From Glandiceps talaboti (lineage: Eukaryota > Hemichordata > Enteropneusta > Spengelidae), in assembly GCF_964340395.1 (NCBI RefSeq), contig NC_135561.1, positions 18,893,240 to 18,957,239 on the forward strand: a stretch of 64,000 nucleotides of DNA, read 5' to 3'. Positions within the stretch are counted from its first letter, which is position 1. Every line of letters begins with the position of its first letter. The notes under the pieces are model-generated. The model had not been told where the DNA came from and searched no databases. It saw nothing but the letters and a program-made list of their open reading frames with translations. A program made the translations under genes and the position numbers. This document shows positions 63,556 to 64,000 of this stretch, piece after piece.

Positions 63556-64000
63556 TTATTCCATAACTTAGTGTATACTAATCCTGATTAAGTATTTCAG
63601 ATATCCTATAGTGAAGACACGTAATAATCTAGGTAATATGCTGTCGTCTTATATCGTGAATCCCGTGCGATGGACTGTTCACTAGGTGCACTCTAGCAAA
63701 ATGAAGTGCTGATAGTACATGTAGAGTGTGCACGACTGAATAAACCAATTATGATAATATATGCAATTATACTCTCATGATACAAATGGCTGGCGGCATA
63801 TATATGTAATAAACTCAGGAGTTGAGAAGTATGAAACAGTGAGTATTTATGAGCAAATGTTAATTCAACTTTAATATGAATGAAAACTAAAATGCATGAT
63901 CTTGAGATTAGCTATGCAATTAATTGCTGCAAGCAAATATATACATTTCAGTTCAATTAGATCAGAGGAGGCCGGAGTGGGTGTAGAGCATAATGGGTAA
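63556..64000. other. 5' flank of receptor gene
   Basis: The missing first exon may lie here or beyond the window. I could not identify a signal-bearing ATG exon with a matching phase 1 donor. Confidence 0.35.

Overview
This window looks like eukaryotic, invertebrate animal DNA. It is AT-rich and gene-sparse, every recognisable gene is split by GT-AG (once GC-AG) introns, and microsatellites and decayed non-LTR retrotransposons are frequent. The gene content (Ngb/globin-X-like globins with chordate-type introns, an EGF plus C-type-lectin membrane protein, a galanin/kisspeptin/allatostatin-type receptor, a membrane-anchored TPR protein) fits an invertebrate deuterostome such as a cephalochordate or hemichordate. 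The species cannot be fixed from sequence alone.

Layout. (1) 1-7.3 kb: globin A (+, 1041-2569) and globin B (-, 5797-7225) lie tail to tail. Between them is a broken copy of globin B exon 2, sandwiched between two ~515 bp direct repeats. (2) 7.3-22.6 kb: a gene-free stretch of old dispersed repeats and microsatellites. (3) 22.6-26.0 kb: globin C (+), closest to globin B. (4) 28.1-34.1 kb: an eight-exon minus-strand gene for a single-pass membrane protein with TPR-like helical repeats; its 5' end is unresolved. (5) 35.6-40.1 kb: a ~30 bp tandem array followed by a decayed plus-strand LINE (ORF1, a scrap of endonuclease, reverse transcriptase). (6) 41.5-56.6 kb: a nine-exon plus-strand gene for a type II membrane protein with four EGF modules and a C-type lectin domain. 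Its 8.3 kb second intron holds a minus-strand LINE split by a tandem-repeat element and a second plus-strand LINE tail. (7) 58.3-60.9 kb: an AGATT array, a CR1/jockey-like LINE 3' end, and a second copy of the 0.9 kb element found at 47.7 kb. (8) 61.6-63.5 kb: a minus-strand rhodopsin-family receptor whose first coding exon is missing or unrecognised.

The three globins form a local duplication cluster with introns at the two classical vertebrate globin positions (B12.2 and G7.0). Two copies begin with a G2...S6 N-myristoylation-type N-terminus and the third lacks it. The other genes have no evident functional link to the globins. I found no CRISPR array, rRNA, or complete tRNA. I found no single multi-gene system; the most unusual items are the myristoylation difference among the globins, the transposed globin exon, the membrane-anchored TPR protein and the repeat elements with inverted ends.
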